DNA of 53,647 nt, taken from contig JAOUIA010000022.1 in NCBI GenBank assembly GCA_029884335.1, positions 1 through 53,647 of the forward strand, given 5' to 3'. Origin of the DNA: Betaproteobacteria bacterium. GTDB taxonomy: Bacteria > Pseudomonadota > Gammaproteobacteria > Burkholderiales > Casimicrobiaceae. Under the pieces are notes generated by a model. That model was not told where the DNA came from and did no database searches. It saw only the letters and a program-made list of their open reading frames with translations. Each line of letters opens with the position of its first letter. Position 1 is the first letter of the stretch. Below are positions 42,016-50,875 of this stretch, one piece after another. The position numbers and the translations under genes were made by a program.

Positions 42016-43920
42016 ATGTTCGATCTCGTCCACAAGCACAAGCGCGTCGCGCAGATCATCCTCGCGCTGCTCATCGTCCCGTTCGCGTTCGTCGGCGTCG
42101 ACTACTACTTCCGCCGCGACGCGTCGACGGCCGCGGTCGCGACGGTGTCCGGCGAGGAGGTCTCGCGCGCGGAATTCGACGACCTCGTGCGCCAGCAGCA
42201 GGACCGCCTGCGCCAGCAGATGGGCCGCGCGTTCGACCCGGCGATCTTCGACAACCCCGAGGTGCGCTACTCGCTGGTCGAGCAGCTCGTCGCGCAGCGC
42301 GTGCTGCAGGGGCAGGCGCGCGGCCACCGCTTCCGCGTCGCCGACACGGAGGTCGCCCGCGCGATCGCCGAGATCGAGGCGTTCCGCGTCGACGGCAAGT
42401 TCTCGAAGGAGCGCTACGTCGCGCTGCTCGCGCAGCAGAACATGACGCCGGCGATGTTCGAGCGGCGGCTGCGCGAGGAGCTGCTGCTCGCCCCGCTGCA
42501 GGAGCCGCTCGCGGCGGCGAACATCGTCGCCGCGCCCACGGCCGAGCGCTTCCTCGCGCTGCTCGCGCAGCAGCGCGAGGTCGCCGTCGCGACGATCGAC
42601 GCCGAGCCGTTCGCGAAGGACGCGAAGGTCGCCGACGCGGACGTCAAGGCGTTCTACGACCAGAATCCCGCGGCGTTCCAGACGCCCGAGCAGGCGAAGG
42701 TCGAGTACCTGCTGCTCACGCTGCCGGCGCTCGAGGGCAAGGTGACGGTGGACGCCGCGGAAGTGCGCAAGGCCTATGAGGAGCGCCAGGCGACGTACGC
42801 CAAGGCGGAGGAACGCAAGGCCTCGCACATCCTCGTCGCCTCGAAGCCCGACATGAAGGACGCGGACCGCGAGGCGGCGAAGGCGAAGGCCGAGAAGCTC
42901 GCGGCACAGGCGCGCGCCAACCCGGCGAAGTTCGCCGAGCTCGCCAAGGCGAGCTCCGAGGACCCCGGCTCGGCGGCGCAGGGCGGCGACCTCGGCGCCT
43001 TCGCGCGCGGCTCGATGGTGAAGCCGTTCGAGGACGCGGTGTTCGCGGCGAAGGAGGGCGACATCGTCGGCCCGGTCGCCACCGACTTCGGCTGGCACGT
43101 GATCATGGTGACCGGCATCGAGAGGGCGCGGCAGCGCGCGTTCGACGAGGTGAAGGGCGAGATCGAGGCGGACGTGCGGCGGCAGAAGGCGCAGGCGCGC
43201 TTCGCGGCGGCCGCCGACCAGCTGCAGAACCTCGTCTACGAGCAGGCCGACTCGCTCGCGCCGGCGGCGAAGGCGCTGGACATGAGCGTCACCACGACGC
43301 CGTTCGTGACGCGCTCGCAGGTGCAGCAGCTGGCGATGGGCAACGCGAAGCTGGTGGCCGCGCTGTTCGCGCCCGAGTCGGTGCAGGCGAAGCGCAACAC
43401 CGAGGCGATCGAGGTCGGCACCAACGCGCTGATGGCCGCGCGCATCGCCGAGTACAAGCCGGCGGCGCCGCGGCCGTTCGACGAGGTGCGCGACGAGATC
43501 CGCCGCCAGCTCGTCGCCCGATCGGCCGCCGAGCAGGCCGCCAAGGTCGGGCGCGAGGCGCTCGCGAAGCTCGAGGCCGGCGCGTCGGAAAAGGAAGCGG
43601 GCGTGACGTTCGGCAAGGCGGTCTCCCTGCAGCGCAACCAGCCGCAGCCCGGCTTCACGGCGGAGGCCGTCACGCGCGTGTTCCAGGCCGATGCCGCGAA
43701 GCTGCCGCGCTACGTCGGCGCGACCTCCGACAAGGGCGGGTTCGCGATCTACAAGCTCGTCGAGGTCAAGGCCCCCGAGGCCGCCGACCCGCGGCGGGCC
43801 GAGGCCGCCGCCGCGCAGCTCGGCGACCAGATCGGCCGCGAGCTCACGAACGCCTACGTCGCCAGCCTCAAGGCGGCGGCGGACGTGAAGATCAACCAGA
43901 AGGCCCTGGAAGCAAAGTGA
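42016..43920 (+). CDS. ppiD: Periplasmic folding chaperone PpiD (SurA-N and parvulin domains)
   Basis: A 634-aa protein anchored by one N-terminal transmembrane helix (VAQIILALLIVPFAFVGVDYYF, about 11-32). A SurA-like chaperone domain follows (ASTAAVATVSGEEVSRAEFDDLVRQQQ; VALLAQQNMTPAMFERRLREELLL), then a parvulin PPIase domain (about 265-365: ASHILVASK, ELAKASSEDPGSAAQGGDLGAFARGSMVKPFEDAVF, TDFGWHVIMVTG). PpiD helps fold proteins leaving the Sec translocon. The place after hupB matches E. coli. Confidence 0.95.
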   Translation: MFDLVHKHKRVAQIILALLIVPFAFVGVDYYFRRDASTAAVATVSGEEVSRAEFDDLVRQQQDRLRQQMGRAFDPAIFDNPEVRYSLVEQLVAQRVLQGQARGHRFRVADTEVARAIAEIEAFRVDGKFSKERYVALLAQQNMTPAMFERRLREELLLAPLQEPLAAANIVAAPTAERFLALLAQQREVAVATIDAEPFAKDAKVADADVKAFYDQNPAAFQTPEQAKVEYLLLTLPALEGKVTVDAAEVRKAYEERQATYAKAEERKASHILVASKPDMKDADREAAKAKAEKLAAQARANPAKFAELAKASSEDPGSAAQGGDLGAFARGSMVKPFEDAVFAAKEGDIVGPVATDFGWHVIMVTGIERARQRAFDEVKGEIEADVRRQKAQARFAAAADQLQNLVYEQADSLAPAAKALDMSVTTTPFVTRSQVQQLAMGNAKLVAALFAPESVQAKRNTEAIEVGTNALMAARIAEYKPAAPRPFDEVRDEIRRQLVARSAAEQAAKVGREALAKLEAGASEKEAGVTFGKAVSLQRNQPQPGFTAEAVTRVFQADAAKLPRYVGATSDKGGFAIYKLVEVKAPEAADPRRAEAAAAQLGDQIGRELTNAYVASLKAAADVKINQKALEAK

Positions 43921-43938
43921 CCCGCGCTGTTGCGCGGG
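43921..43938 (+). terminator. Hairpin after ppiD
   Basis: CCCGCG and CGCGGG arms around a CTGTTG loop lie directly at the ppiD stop codon. No T-run follows; it abuts the repeat element at 43938. Confidence 0.4.
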
Positions 43939-44141
43939 TCATCCCCGCGTAGGCGGGGATCCAGCGTCTTTGCCCGTAGGCGGGGATCCAGCGTCTTTGC
44001 CCGTAGGCGGGGATCCAGCGTCTTTGCCCGTAGGCGGGGATCCAGCGTCATTGCCCTTAGGCGGGGATCCGGCGTCTTTGCCCCTAGGCGGGGATCCAGC
44101 GTCTCTGAACGACACTGGGCCCCCGCCTGCGCGGGGGCGAC
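43938..44141. repeat. Palindromic element with a 27-bp tandem expansion
   Basis: The left end (43938-43964) and right end (44115-44141) are 27-bp inverted repeats of each other, matching at about 23 positions, each itself palindromic (CCCCGCGTAGGCGGGG; CCCCCGCCTGCGCGGGGG). Between them a 27-bp unit (GTAGGCGGGGATCCAGCGTC plus TTTGCCC) repeats from 43949 six times, at 43949, 43976, 44003, 44030, 44057 and 44084; later copies are diverged. The ends match a family of small intergenic palindromes widespread in proteobacteria. No gene or spacer structure is present. Confidence 0.85.
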
Positions 44142-44153
44142 GGACTCCCCGAT

Positions 44154-44642
44154 CTAGCCCGGCGGGGCCGGCGGGCACTTCCTCTCGCGCATCAGCGCCT
44201 CGAGCTTGTCCGCCTCGGCGCGCCGGCCGGCCTCGTCGAGCTCCACGCGCTCGCCCTTGTCGTTCAGCCGGTACATCGCGATGTCGGCGCGGCGCAGCCC
44301 CGCGGCCTGCGTGCGCGCCTGCGTGCAGAACGTGGCGAGCTTCTGGGCCTCGGCGCGCGACTTCTCGGTCTTCTTCGCGTCGTCGGTGCGGTCCATCTGC
44401 CGCTTGCGGAACTCGGCCTCGCGGTTGGCCATGTCCTTCACGGCGTCGGGATTCGCCGGCGGCGGCGCGCCGCCGATGACCTCGGACTTCACGTTCGGCG
44501 GCGGCGGCTGGTCGGAGTAGACGGTCCGGCCGTTCGCGTCGGTCCACTTGTACAGCGCCGCCGACGCCGGCACGGCGAGCGCGAGCGCCGCCAGCACGGC
44601 GAGGCCGGCTTGCAGGCTGCGGGCGCGGAAGGCGGAGGGCAT
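44154..44642 (-). CDS. Secreted DUF4124-domain protein
   Basis: A 162-aa exported protein with a signal peptide (AGLAVLAALALAVPASA). DUF4124 is at the mature N-terminus (ALYKWTDANGRTVYSDQPPPP). The rest is a charged helical region with KDMANREAEFRKRQMDRTDDAKKTEKSRAEAQKL and a single Cys pair (FCTQ, ERKCPP). Function is unknown. It is convergent with ppiD and divergent from guaB. Confidence 0.88.
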   Translation of the reverse strand: MPSAFRARSLQAGLAVLAALALAVPASAALYKWTDANGRTVYSDQPPPPNVKSEVIGGAPPPANPDAVKDMANREAEFRKRQMDRTDDAKKTEKSRAEAQKLATFCTQARTQAAGLRRADIAMYRLNDKGERVELDEAGRRAEADKLEALMRERKCPPAPPG

Positions 44643-44743
44643 CGCGGGGCCGGGGCGGACTTATGACATTGGCAACCTACCCCAATCGCCGCCGCGCAGT
44701 CAACCGATGCCCGACGCCCGACGAGGCGGGGTGTTGCGGCGGC

Positions 44744-44749
44744 TATAAT
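44744..44749 (+). promoter_or_regulatory. -10 box before guaB
   Basis: An exact TATAAT sits 26 bp before the guaB ATG, inside a small inverted repeat (GGCGG...CCGCC). I could not find a convincing -35 partner at 16-18 bp upstream. Confidence 0.5.
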
Positions 44750-44775
44750 CCGCCTTTGCGCGAGAGGTTTCTCCC

Positions 44776-46251
44776 ATGCGTATCGCCCGCAAGGCCCTGA
44801 CGTTCGACGACGTCCTGCTGGTTCCCGCCCACTCCACCGTCGTCCCCCGGGAAGTCTCGCTCGCCACCCGCATCACGCGGGGGATCGCCCTCAACATCCC
44901 GCTCGTCTCGGCAGCGATGGACACCGTGACCGAGGCGCGGCTGGCGATCGCGGTGGCGCAGGAGGGCGGCATCGGCATCGTGCACAAGAACATGCCGCCG
45001 GCGCGGCAGGCCGCCGAGGTCGCCAAGGTCAAGCGCTTCGAGTCCGGCGTGGTCAAGGATCCGATCACGATCCCGCCGACGATGAGCGTGCGCGAGGTGC
45101 TCGCGCTGACGCACAAGCACCGCATCTCCGGCCTGCCCGTCGTCGAGGGCCGCAAGGTCGTCGGCATCGTCACCAACCGCGACCTGCGCTTCGAGACGAA
45201 CCTCGACCAGCCGGTCTCGGCGATCATGACCCCCGGCGAGCGGCTGGTGACGGTGCGCGAGGGCACCGACCTCGAGACGGCGAAGCAGCTCATGCACCGC
45301 CACCGCCTCGAGCGCGTGCTGGTGGTCGACGGCGACCGCGAGCTGCGCGGCCTCATCACGGTCAAGGACATCCAGAAGTCGACCGAGCACCCCAACGCGT
45401 GCAAGGACGACCTCGGGCGGCTGCGCGTGGGCGCGGCGATCGGGGTCGCCTCCGACAACGAGCCGCGCTGCGAGGCGCTGGTCGCGGCGGGCGTGGACGT
45501 GATCGTCGTCGACACGGCGCACGGCCACTCGCAGGGCGTGCTCGACCGCGTGCGCTGGGTCAAGCGCCGCTTCCCGAACGTGCAGGTGATCGGCGGCAAC
45601 GTGGCGACGGCGGACGGCGCGAAGGCGCTCGCCGACCACGGCGCCGACGGTGTCAAGGTCGGCATCGGACCCGGCTCGATCTGCACGACGCGCATCGTCG
45701 CCGGCGTGGGCGTGCCGCAGATCACCGCCGTGCAGATGGCGCTCGAGGGCGCGGCGCAGGCCGGCGTGCCGGTCATCGCCGACGGCGGCATCCGCTACTC
45801 CGGGGACGTGGCGAAGGCGATCGCCGCCGGCGCGTCGTGCGTGATGCTGGGCAGCCTGTTCGCCGGCACCGACGAGTCGCCCGGCGAGATCGAGCTCTAC
45901 CAGGGCCGCTCGTACAAGAGCTACCGCGGCATGGGGTCGCTCGGTGCGATGCAGCAGGGCAGCTCGGACCGCTACTTCCAGGAGCTCGAGGCCGAGGACC
46001 CCATCGCTGCCGCCGAGAAGCTCGTGCCCGAGGGCATCGAGGGCCGCGTGCCGTACAAGGGCGCGCTGGTCAACGTGATCCACCAGCTGATGGGCGGCCT
46101 GCGCGCGGCGATGGGCTACTGCGGCTGCGCGACGATCGACGACCTGCGCACGCGCGCCGAGTTCGTCGAGATGTCCTCGGCCGGCGTGCGCGAGTCGCAC
46201 GTGCACGACGTGCAGATCGTCAAGGAAGCGCCGAACTACCGGGTCGAGTAG
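44776..46251 (+). CDS. guaB: Inosine-5'-monophosphate dehydrogenase
   Basis: A 491-aa enzyme that oxidises IMP to XMP, the committed step to GMP. The barrel opens with [16 protein letters not shown] and [36 protein letters not shown] pair is inserted at about 93-205 ([33 protein letters not shown]). The catalytic Cys is residue 303 in GPGSICTTR, followed by [20 protein letters not shown] and the flap [11 protein letters not shown]. It is followed by guaA. Confidence 0.98.
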   Translation: MRIARKALTFDDVLLVPAHSTVVPREVSLATRITRGIALNIPLVSAAMDTVTEARLAIAVAQEGGIGIVHKNMPPARQAAEVAKVKRFESGVVKDPITIPPTMSVREVLALTHKHRISGLPVVEGRKVVGIVTNRDLRFETNLDQPVSAIMTPGERLVTVREGTDLETAKQLMHRHRLERVLVVDGDRELRGLITVKDIQKSTEHPNACKDDLGRLRVGAAIGVASDNEPRCEALVAAGVDVIVVDTAHGHSQGVLDRVRWVKRRFPNVQVIGGNVATADGAKALADHGADGVKVGIGPGSICTTRIVAGVGVPQITAVQMALEGAAQAGVPVIADGGIRYSGDVAKAIAAGASCVMLGSLFAGTDESPGEIELYQGRSYKSYRGMGSLGAMQQGSSDRYFQELEAEDPIAAAEKLVPEGIEGRVPYKGALVNVIHQLMGGLRAAMGYCGCATIDDLRTRAEFVEMSSAGVRESHVHDVQIVKEAPNYRVE

Positions 46252-46265
46252 TCCCACCCTCCGCC

Positions 46266-46289
46266 AGGCCGGCCGCGTGCCGGCCTTTT
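46266..46289 (+). terminator. Terminator-like hairpin between guaB and guaA
   Basis: AGGCCGGC (46266-46273) and GCCGGCCT (46279-46286) form a perfect 8-bp stem with a CGCGT loop, followed by T4 (46286-46289). It ends 16 nt before the guaA ATG. It may lower guaA expression relative to guaB. Confidence 0.65.
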
Positions 46290-46305
46290 CGCTTCCGACG
46301 TCCCC

Positions 46306-47898
46306 ATGCCTGCCCCATCGCACTCCCGCATCCTCATCCTCGACTTCGGCTCGCAGGTCACGCAGCTGATCGCGCGCCGCCTGCGCGAGGCGCACGTCTA
46401 CTGCGAGATCCACCCGTGGGACGCGGGCGACGCGTTCGTGCGCGAGTTCGCGCCGCGCGGCATCGTGCTCTCGGGCAGCCACGAGAGCGTGCACGACGCG
46501 GGGTCGGGCCGGGCGCCGCAGGCGGTGTGGGAGCTCGGCGTGCCGGTGCTCGGCATCTGCTACGGCATGCAGGCGATGGCGCTGCAGCTCGGCGGCCAGG
46601 TGGCGCCCGGCGACGTCCGCGAGTTCGGCCATGCCGAGGTGCGCGCGCGCGGGCACTCGGCGCTGCTGCGCGACCTGCAGGACCGCGGGAACGCCGAGGG
46701 CCACGGGCTGCTCGACGTGTGGATGAGCCACGGCGACCACGTCGTCGAGCTGCCCGCGGGCTTCAAGGTCATCGGCTCGTCGCCCTCCTGCGAGATCGCG
46801 GCGATGGCCGACGAATCGCGACGCTTCTACGCGCTGCAGTTCCATCCCGAAGTCACGCACACGAAGCAGGGGGCGGCGATCCTCGCGCGCTTCGCGCACG
46901 AGATCTGCGGCTGCGGCGAAGACTGGAACATGCGCGACTACGTGCCCGAGGCGGTTGCGTCGATCCGCGCGCAGGTGGGCGCTGAGCATGTGATCCTGGG
47001 ACTGTCGGGCGGCGTGGACTCTTCGGTGGCGGCGGCGCTGATTCACAGGGCGATCGGCGACCAGCTGACCTGCGTGTTCGTCGACCACGGCCTGCTGCGC
47101 CAGAACGAGGCGGTGCAGGTGATGGACACGTTCGCGACGCACCTCGGCGTACGCGTGATCCACGTCGACGCCGCCGACGAGTTCCTCGGCGCGCTGGCCG
47201 GCGTGGCCGATCCCGAGGCGAAGCGCAAGATCATCGGCCGCCTGTTCGTCGAGATCTTCCAGCGCGAGGCCGCGAAGGTCGCCGACGCGCGCTGGCTCGC
47301 GCAGGGCACGATCTACCCGGACGTGATCGAGTCCGCGGGTGCCGCGACGAAGAAGGCGCACACGATCAAGTCGCACCACAACGTCGGCGGGCTGCCCGAG
47401 ACGCTGCACCTCAAGCTCCTCGAGCCGCTGCGCGAGCTCTTCAAGGACGAGGTGCGCGAGCTGGGCCTCGAGCTCGGCCTGCCGCGCAGCATGGTGTTCC
47501 GCCACCCGTTCCCCGGCCCGGGCTTAGGCGTGCGCATCCTCGGGGAAGTGTCGCGCGAGCACGCCGACCTGCTGCGGCGGGCGGATGCGATCTTCATCGA
47601 CGAGCTGCGCATGGCGGTGGATGCCGACGGGAAGTCCTGGTACGACAAGACGGCGCAGGCGTTCGCCGTGTTCCTGCCGATCCGCTCGGTGGGCGTGATG
47701 GGCGACGGTCGCACCTACGAGCACGCGGTGGCGCTGCGCGCCGTGCAGACGACCGACTTCATGACGGCGCACTGGGCGCCGCTGCCGCACGACCTGCTGG
47801 CGCGCGTCAGCAATCGCATCACCAACGAGGTGCGCGGCATCAACCGCGTGGTCTACGACGTCTCGTCCAAGCCGCCCGCGACGATCGAGTGGGAGTAG
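46306..47898 (+). CDS. guaA: GMP synthase (glutamine-hydrolysing)
   Basis: A 530-aa two-domain enzyme that aminates XMP to GMP. The class I glutamine amidotransferase has its Cys at residue 85 (GICYGMQAM) and the His-Glu pair in [10 protein letters not shown]. The ATP pyrophosphatase has the P-loop [15 protein letters not shown] (about 231). The C-terminal dimerisation domain ends in [18 protein letters not shown]. No clear ribosome-binding site precedes the ATG. The 3' end of this gene is a known integration site for genomic islands. Confidence 0.98.
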   Translation: MPAPSHSRILILDFGSQVTQLIARRLREAHVYCEIHPWDAGDAFVREFAPRGIVLSGSHESVHDAGSGRAPQAVWELGVPVLGICYGMQAMALQLGGQVAPGDVREFGHAEVRARGHSALLRDLQDRGNAEGHGLLDVWMSHGDHVVELPAGFKVIGSSPSCEIAAMADESRRFYALQFHPEVTHTKQGAAILARFAHEICGCGEDWNMRDYVPEAVASIRAQVGAEHVILGLSGGVDSSVAAALIHRAIGDQLTCVFVDHGLLRQNEAVQVMDTFATHLGVRVIHVDAADEFLGALAGVADPEAKRKIIGRLFVEIFQREAAKVADARWLAQGTIYPDVIESAGAATKKAHTIKSHHNVGGLPETLHLKLLEPLRELFKDEVRELGLELGLPRSMVFRHPFPGPGLGVRILGEVSREHADLLRRADAIFIDELRMAVDADGKSWYDKTAQAFAVFLPIRSVGVMGDGRTYEHAVALRAVQTTDFMTAHWAPLPHDLLARVSNRITNEVRGINRVVYDVSSKPPATIEWE

Positions 47899-47900
47899 GG

Positions 47901-48006
47901 GTCTCTCGAGATCTATCGAGGTCTATCGAGATCTATCGAAAAGTGGGCCTGGCGCGTTGATTCGAGAGGCAAGTGCTTGCCGGGATGTCTGTCGAGATCT
48001 ATCGAT
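47901..48006. repeat. Decamer direct repeats after guaA
   Basis: Four head-to-tail 10-bp units at 47901-47940 (GTCTCTCGAG, ATCTATCGAG, GTCTATCGAG, ATCTATCGAA) and two more at 47987-48006 (GTCTGTCGAG, ATCTATCGAT). The spacing is one helical turn, as in iterons or operator arrays. It begins 3 bp after the guaA stop. Confidence 0.85.
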
Positions 48007-48690
48007 GGGATGACCTTCAATCTGACGACAAAAAAGTCGCGTTGAGTTCACGGGAAAGAATTACCGTCAGGCCAATCTCCGGGTTGACCGTACATTCCGG
48101 GCGCAAGATCCAGCATCCATGCGGGTCTCCGGGCGGTCGACGGGGTGAGTCGCGCTGACGGCAAATCCTTGCACTCCCAAGTGATATGACTCACCGGTGC
48201 GTCGCGCTTCGTGGCTCCGCCCCGAGCAAGGGAATGGAAGGGCAGGGGATGAGACAACTTGCCCGTCGTTGATTTTTGGAGATACATCATCAACAGCGGC
48301 CTCTCCGTGCGTCGATTCACCCGTTGCGACCGTCGCCGGCAATCGCCAGCCGTGGCGGCCGTTCATTCCCGACCCGGGAGCCCACGGCCACTGGTTGTTG
48401 AATGCCCGCAATGCGTTGGACAGCGGTCGCACGGGCGAGCGCAGTGGTCTGCTTGAGGGCAGCAGCCAAGAAGCCATCGCCTTGAATCCGGAGGCGCTGG
48501 TAGGAGAGACGATCGGTGAACACATTGGGCGGTGGCTGCTGTACGGCAGGTCACTGTCGCGCGAAGCGCTGGCACCAGGCCAAGGTCGCGCGGCAAGCGC
48601 CCAAGACCAACGTCTCCTATGATGGTGGGATTCGGCCGGATCGGGGGACCGACGTTGACCCTCTGCCCATGCACCCGAGGGATGATCTGC
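48007..48690. other. Gene-poor segment between guaA and the LysR gene
   Basis: About 680 bp in which several frames stay open on both strands, but none shows a recognisable domain, clear ribosome-binding site or codon bias like its neighbours. The longest minus-strand frame (48067-48525) and plus-strand frame (48197-48622) overlap each other. The segment is less GC-rich at its left end. It could be a decayed gene or insertion-sequence remnant; I cannot identify it. Confidence 0.4.
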
Positions 48691-49614
48691 TCAGGACCGC
48701 GCCAAACCGCTCCGCTTCGCCTTGTCGCTGCTGTAGGCAGCCTGAAGGTAGTGCTCGGCGCGTTCGCGGCAGTAGCTGAGATAGGCACGCACCAGGCTCG
48801 AAGGATGCCGGTGCGACGGATAGAGCAGGTGGAGGGAAACCTCGGGGAACTGCAGCCGTGGCAACACGCGCACCAGTTCGCCGCGAGCCAGCGCGTCGCG
48901 CGCCAGGAACGGCGGCAACTCGGTCACAACGTCTCCGCGGAGGGCGCACGCTCGAAGGTGCAGTGGGTCGTTTGAGGACAGCACTGCATCGGGTGCGAAT
49001 ACGGCTTCGCCCAAGTTCCAGACGCTTTGGGCGCTTGCTCCTGGCGCCCAGACGGCGCAGGGGAATCGGTGCAGTCCATCGGCCGTTCTCGGCGCACCGA
49101 GTCGTGACAGCAGCGTTGGCGACGCCACCAGCACGTGGCGGTACGACGCGACGCGGCTCGCCACCATGGACTCATCGACGATGGCGCCGACGCGCAGCGC
49201 CACGTCGATGCCGTCCTGGATCAGGTCCACCCGGCGCTCGGTGGAGAAGATGCTGAGCCGGATGTCCGGGAACTGCTGCTGGAAGTCACCCAGCAGTTCC
49301 CACCAGGGCTCCATTGACGGTGGAATCGACAGGCGCAGGCGCCCTTTCAAGCGCGCCTGATCACTACGAAGCGCCTGCGCCCCTTCGGCCAAGGCCTCCA
49401 GCCCGCGGCTCGCATGCTCGTACAGGCGCGCGCCCGCATCGGTCAGCGCAATGCCTTTGGGGGACCGCTCCAGCAGTTGGACTTTCAGCTCCTGCTCGAG
49501 CTGACGGATGCGCCGGCTGATCGTCGGCAGAGGCAGATTCAGGCGTGCCGCCGCGGCCGACAAGCTGCCTGCCTGCACGGCGCCAACGAACATTCGGGTC
49601 GAGTTGAGATCCAT
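48691..49614 (-). CDS. LysR-family transcriptional regulator
   Basis: A 307-aa regulator. The N-terminal winged helix-turn-helix (1-60: MDLNSTRMFVGAVQAGSLSAAAARLNLPLPTISRRIRQLEQ as family pattern) leads to a periplasmic-binding-protein-like effector domain (about 90-300), of the group with VDLIQDGIDVALRVGAI. It is divergent from the hydrolase gene at 49814, a layout where the LysR protein usually controls the divergent operon. An 18-bp palindrome lies 6 bp before its start. Confidence 0.93.
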   Translation of the reverse strand: MDLNSTRMFVGAVQAGSLSAAAARLNLPLPTISRRIRQLEQELKVQLLERSPKGIALTDAGARLYEHASRGLEALAEGAQALRSDQARLKGRLRLSIPPSMEPWWELLGDFQQQFPDIRLSIFSTERRVDLIQDGIDVALRVGAIVDESMVASRVASYRHVLVASPTLLSRLGAPRTADGLHRFPCAVWAPGASAQSVWNLGEAVFAPDAVLSSNDPLHLRACALRGDVVTELPPFLARDALARGELVRVLPRLQFPEVSLHLLYPSHRHPSSLVRAYLSYCRERAEHYLQAAYSSDKAKRSGLARS

Positions 49615-49619
49615 TTTTA

Positions 49620-49637
49620 CCTCTCATATATGAGAGG
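49620..49637. promoter_or_regulatory. 18-bp perfect palindrome, likely operator
   Basis: CCTCTCATATATGAGAGG is perfectly self-complementary and AT-rich at its centre. It sits between the divergent LysR and hydrolase genes, just upstream of the lysR ATG, so regulator binding there would repress lysR and could activate the divergent operon. A LysR T-N11-A site can be read within it only approximately. Confidence 0.65.
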
Positions 49638-49813
49638 AAAATTATCACAAATGTGCCTTCCATGCTGAATTAGAGAACCATAGACTTGCGGCATACCCTG
49701 GCAATCAGGGGCGTCAACGTCTCAACCTCTTTACCAAGGAGCCTGTCATGTCCATGGATCCAGCGTTACCTGTTTTCGACCACCCAGGCGTCCGCCACCA
49801 AGGAACAAGCACC

Positions 49814-50839
49814 ATGAAGCCATCGAAACTGCTCGCCACCCTCGCCGCGCTCACCCTGGCGCTGAGTCTCTCATTCACCACGGCCTCGCAAGCGCAGGAA
49901 GCCGACAAGCTGCCGAACTACGTGCCCGTGCTGCCGCAAGTCAAGGCGCGCGCGCTGGCCGTCGATCCGCAGAAGGGCTACCTCGTCAAGCAGGTCAAGC
50001 CGGACGTCTATGTCATCACCGACGGCATCTACCAGTCCGCTTTCGTGACCACCGGCAAGGGCGTGATCCTGTTCGATGCACCCGAGAGTTTTGCCCAGCA
50101 CATCGTCAAGGCGGTCACCGAGACCACGAAAGAGCCGATCGTGCAACTGGTCTACTCCCACGCGCATCTGGATCACATTGCCGGCGCCGGCCTGCTGGTC
50201 AAGCAGGTGCCGAAACTGGTGATCGTGGCGGAGGAAGGGACAGCGGCTTTCCTGCGTGAGAAGAAGGACCCGCGGCGACCCATCCCCACCAGCACGTTCA
50301 AGAACCAGCACACGCTGAAGCTGGGCACGATGACGGTGGAGTTGAAGAAGGGCCAGTGGCACTCCCCCGAAGGCGACCTGTTCGTCTACCTGCCCCAGCG
50401 CAAGTTCCTGATGGCCATCGACACCCTCGCCGCAGGCCATGTCCCGTTCATGGACTTCGATCTCAGCACCAACATGCACGCCTATCTGAAGGTGTTCGAC
50501 CAGTTGATGTCGTACGACTTTGATGTGCTGGTTCCCGGCCATCTGACCTACCTGGCCGACCGCCAGGATGTGCAGATGAGCAAGGACTATGCGCTCGACG
50601 TCTACAAGACGGTCAAGCGCATCCACGACGGCACCGACCAGATGAAGGTGATGTCGGCGGCGGCGCAGAAGTACAGCTGGGACAACAAGTTCGCGATCTT
50701 TCGCACGCTGCTCGACGGCGTGGTCGCGCAATGCGCCGCCGAGATCCAGGGGCGCTGGATCGACAAGCTTGCCGCTGTCGACGTGTTCGGCACCAGCCAC
50801 TGCCGCGCGGCGCTGATCTATGCGCGCTGGGACGACTGA
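49814..50839 (+). CDS. Periplasmic metallo-beta-lactamase-fold hydrolase
   Basis: A 341-aa MBL-fold enzyme with a signal peptide (MKPSKLLATLAALTLALSLSFTTASQAQ). The zinc motif HAHLDH occupies residues 116-121 in VYSHAHLDHIAGAG; further ligand regions include FVYLPQRKFLMAIDTLAAGHVPFMDF and LVPGHLTYL. The substrate is unknown. An in-frame ATG at 49748, preceded by a strong AAGGAG, would add 22 residues before the signal peptide; ATG 49814 also has AAGGA upstream. First gene of the LysR-controlled group. Confidence 0.85.
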   Translation: MKPSKLLATLAALTLALSLSFTTASQAQEADKLPNYVPVLPQVKARALAVDPQKGYLVKQVKPDVYVITDGIYQSAFVTTGKGVILFDAPESFAQHIVKAVTETTKEPIVQLVYSHAHLDHIAGAGLLVKQVPKLVIVAEEGTAAFLREKKDPRRPIPTSTFKNQHTLKLGTMTVELKKGQWHSPEGDLFVYLPQRKFLMAIDTLAAGHVPFMDFDLSTNMHAYLKVFDQLMSYDFDVLVPGHLTYLADRQDVQMSKDYALDVYKTVKRIHDGTDQMKVMSAAAQKYSWDNKFAIFRTLLDGVVAQCAAEIQGRWIDKLAAVDVFGTSHCRAALIYARWDD

Positions 50840-50875
50840 GCCTGCCAATTCGATCGATCGAAAGCGAGTCTTCGA

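Noticed and set aside
43949-44110. The 27-bp repeat array as a CRISPR
   Set aside because: The copies are directly head to tail with no unique spacers, and no cas gene is nearby. The unit is part of a palindromic element.
48067-48622. Overlapping frames on both strands as genes
   Set aside because: They contradict each other, lack ribosome-binding sites and recognisable domains, and their composition is that of non-coding sequence.
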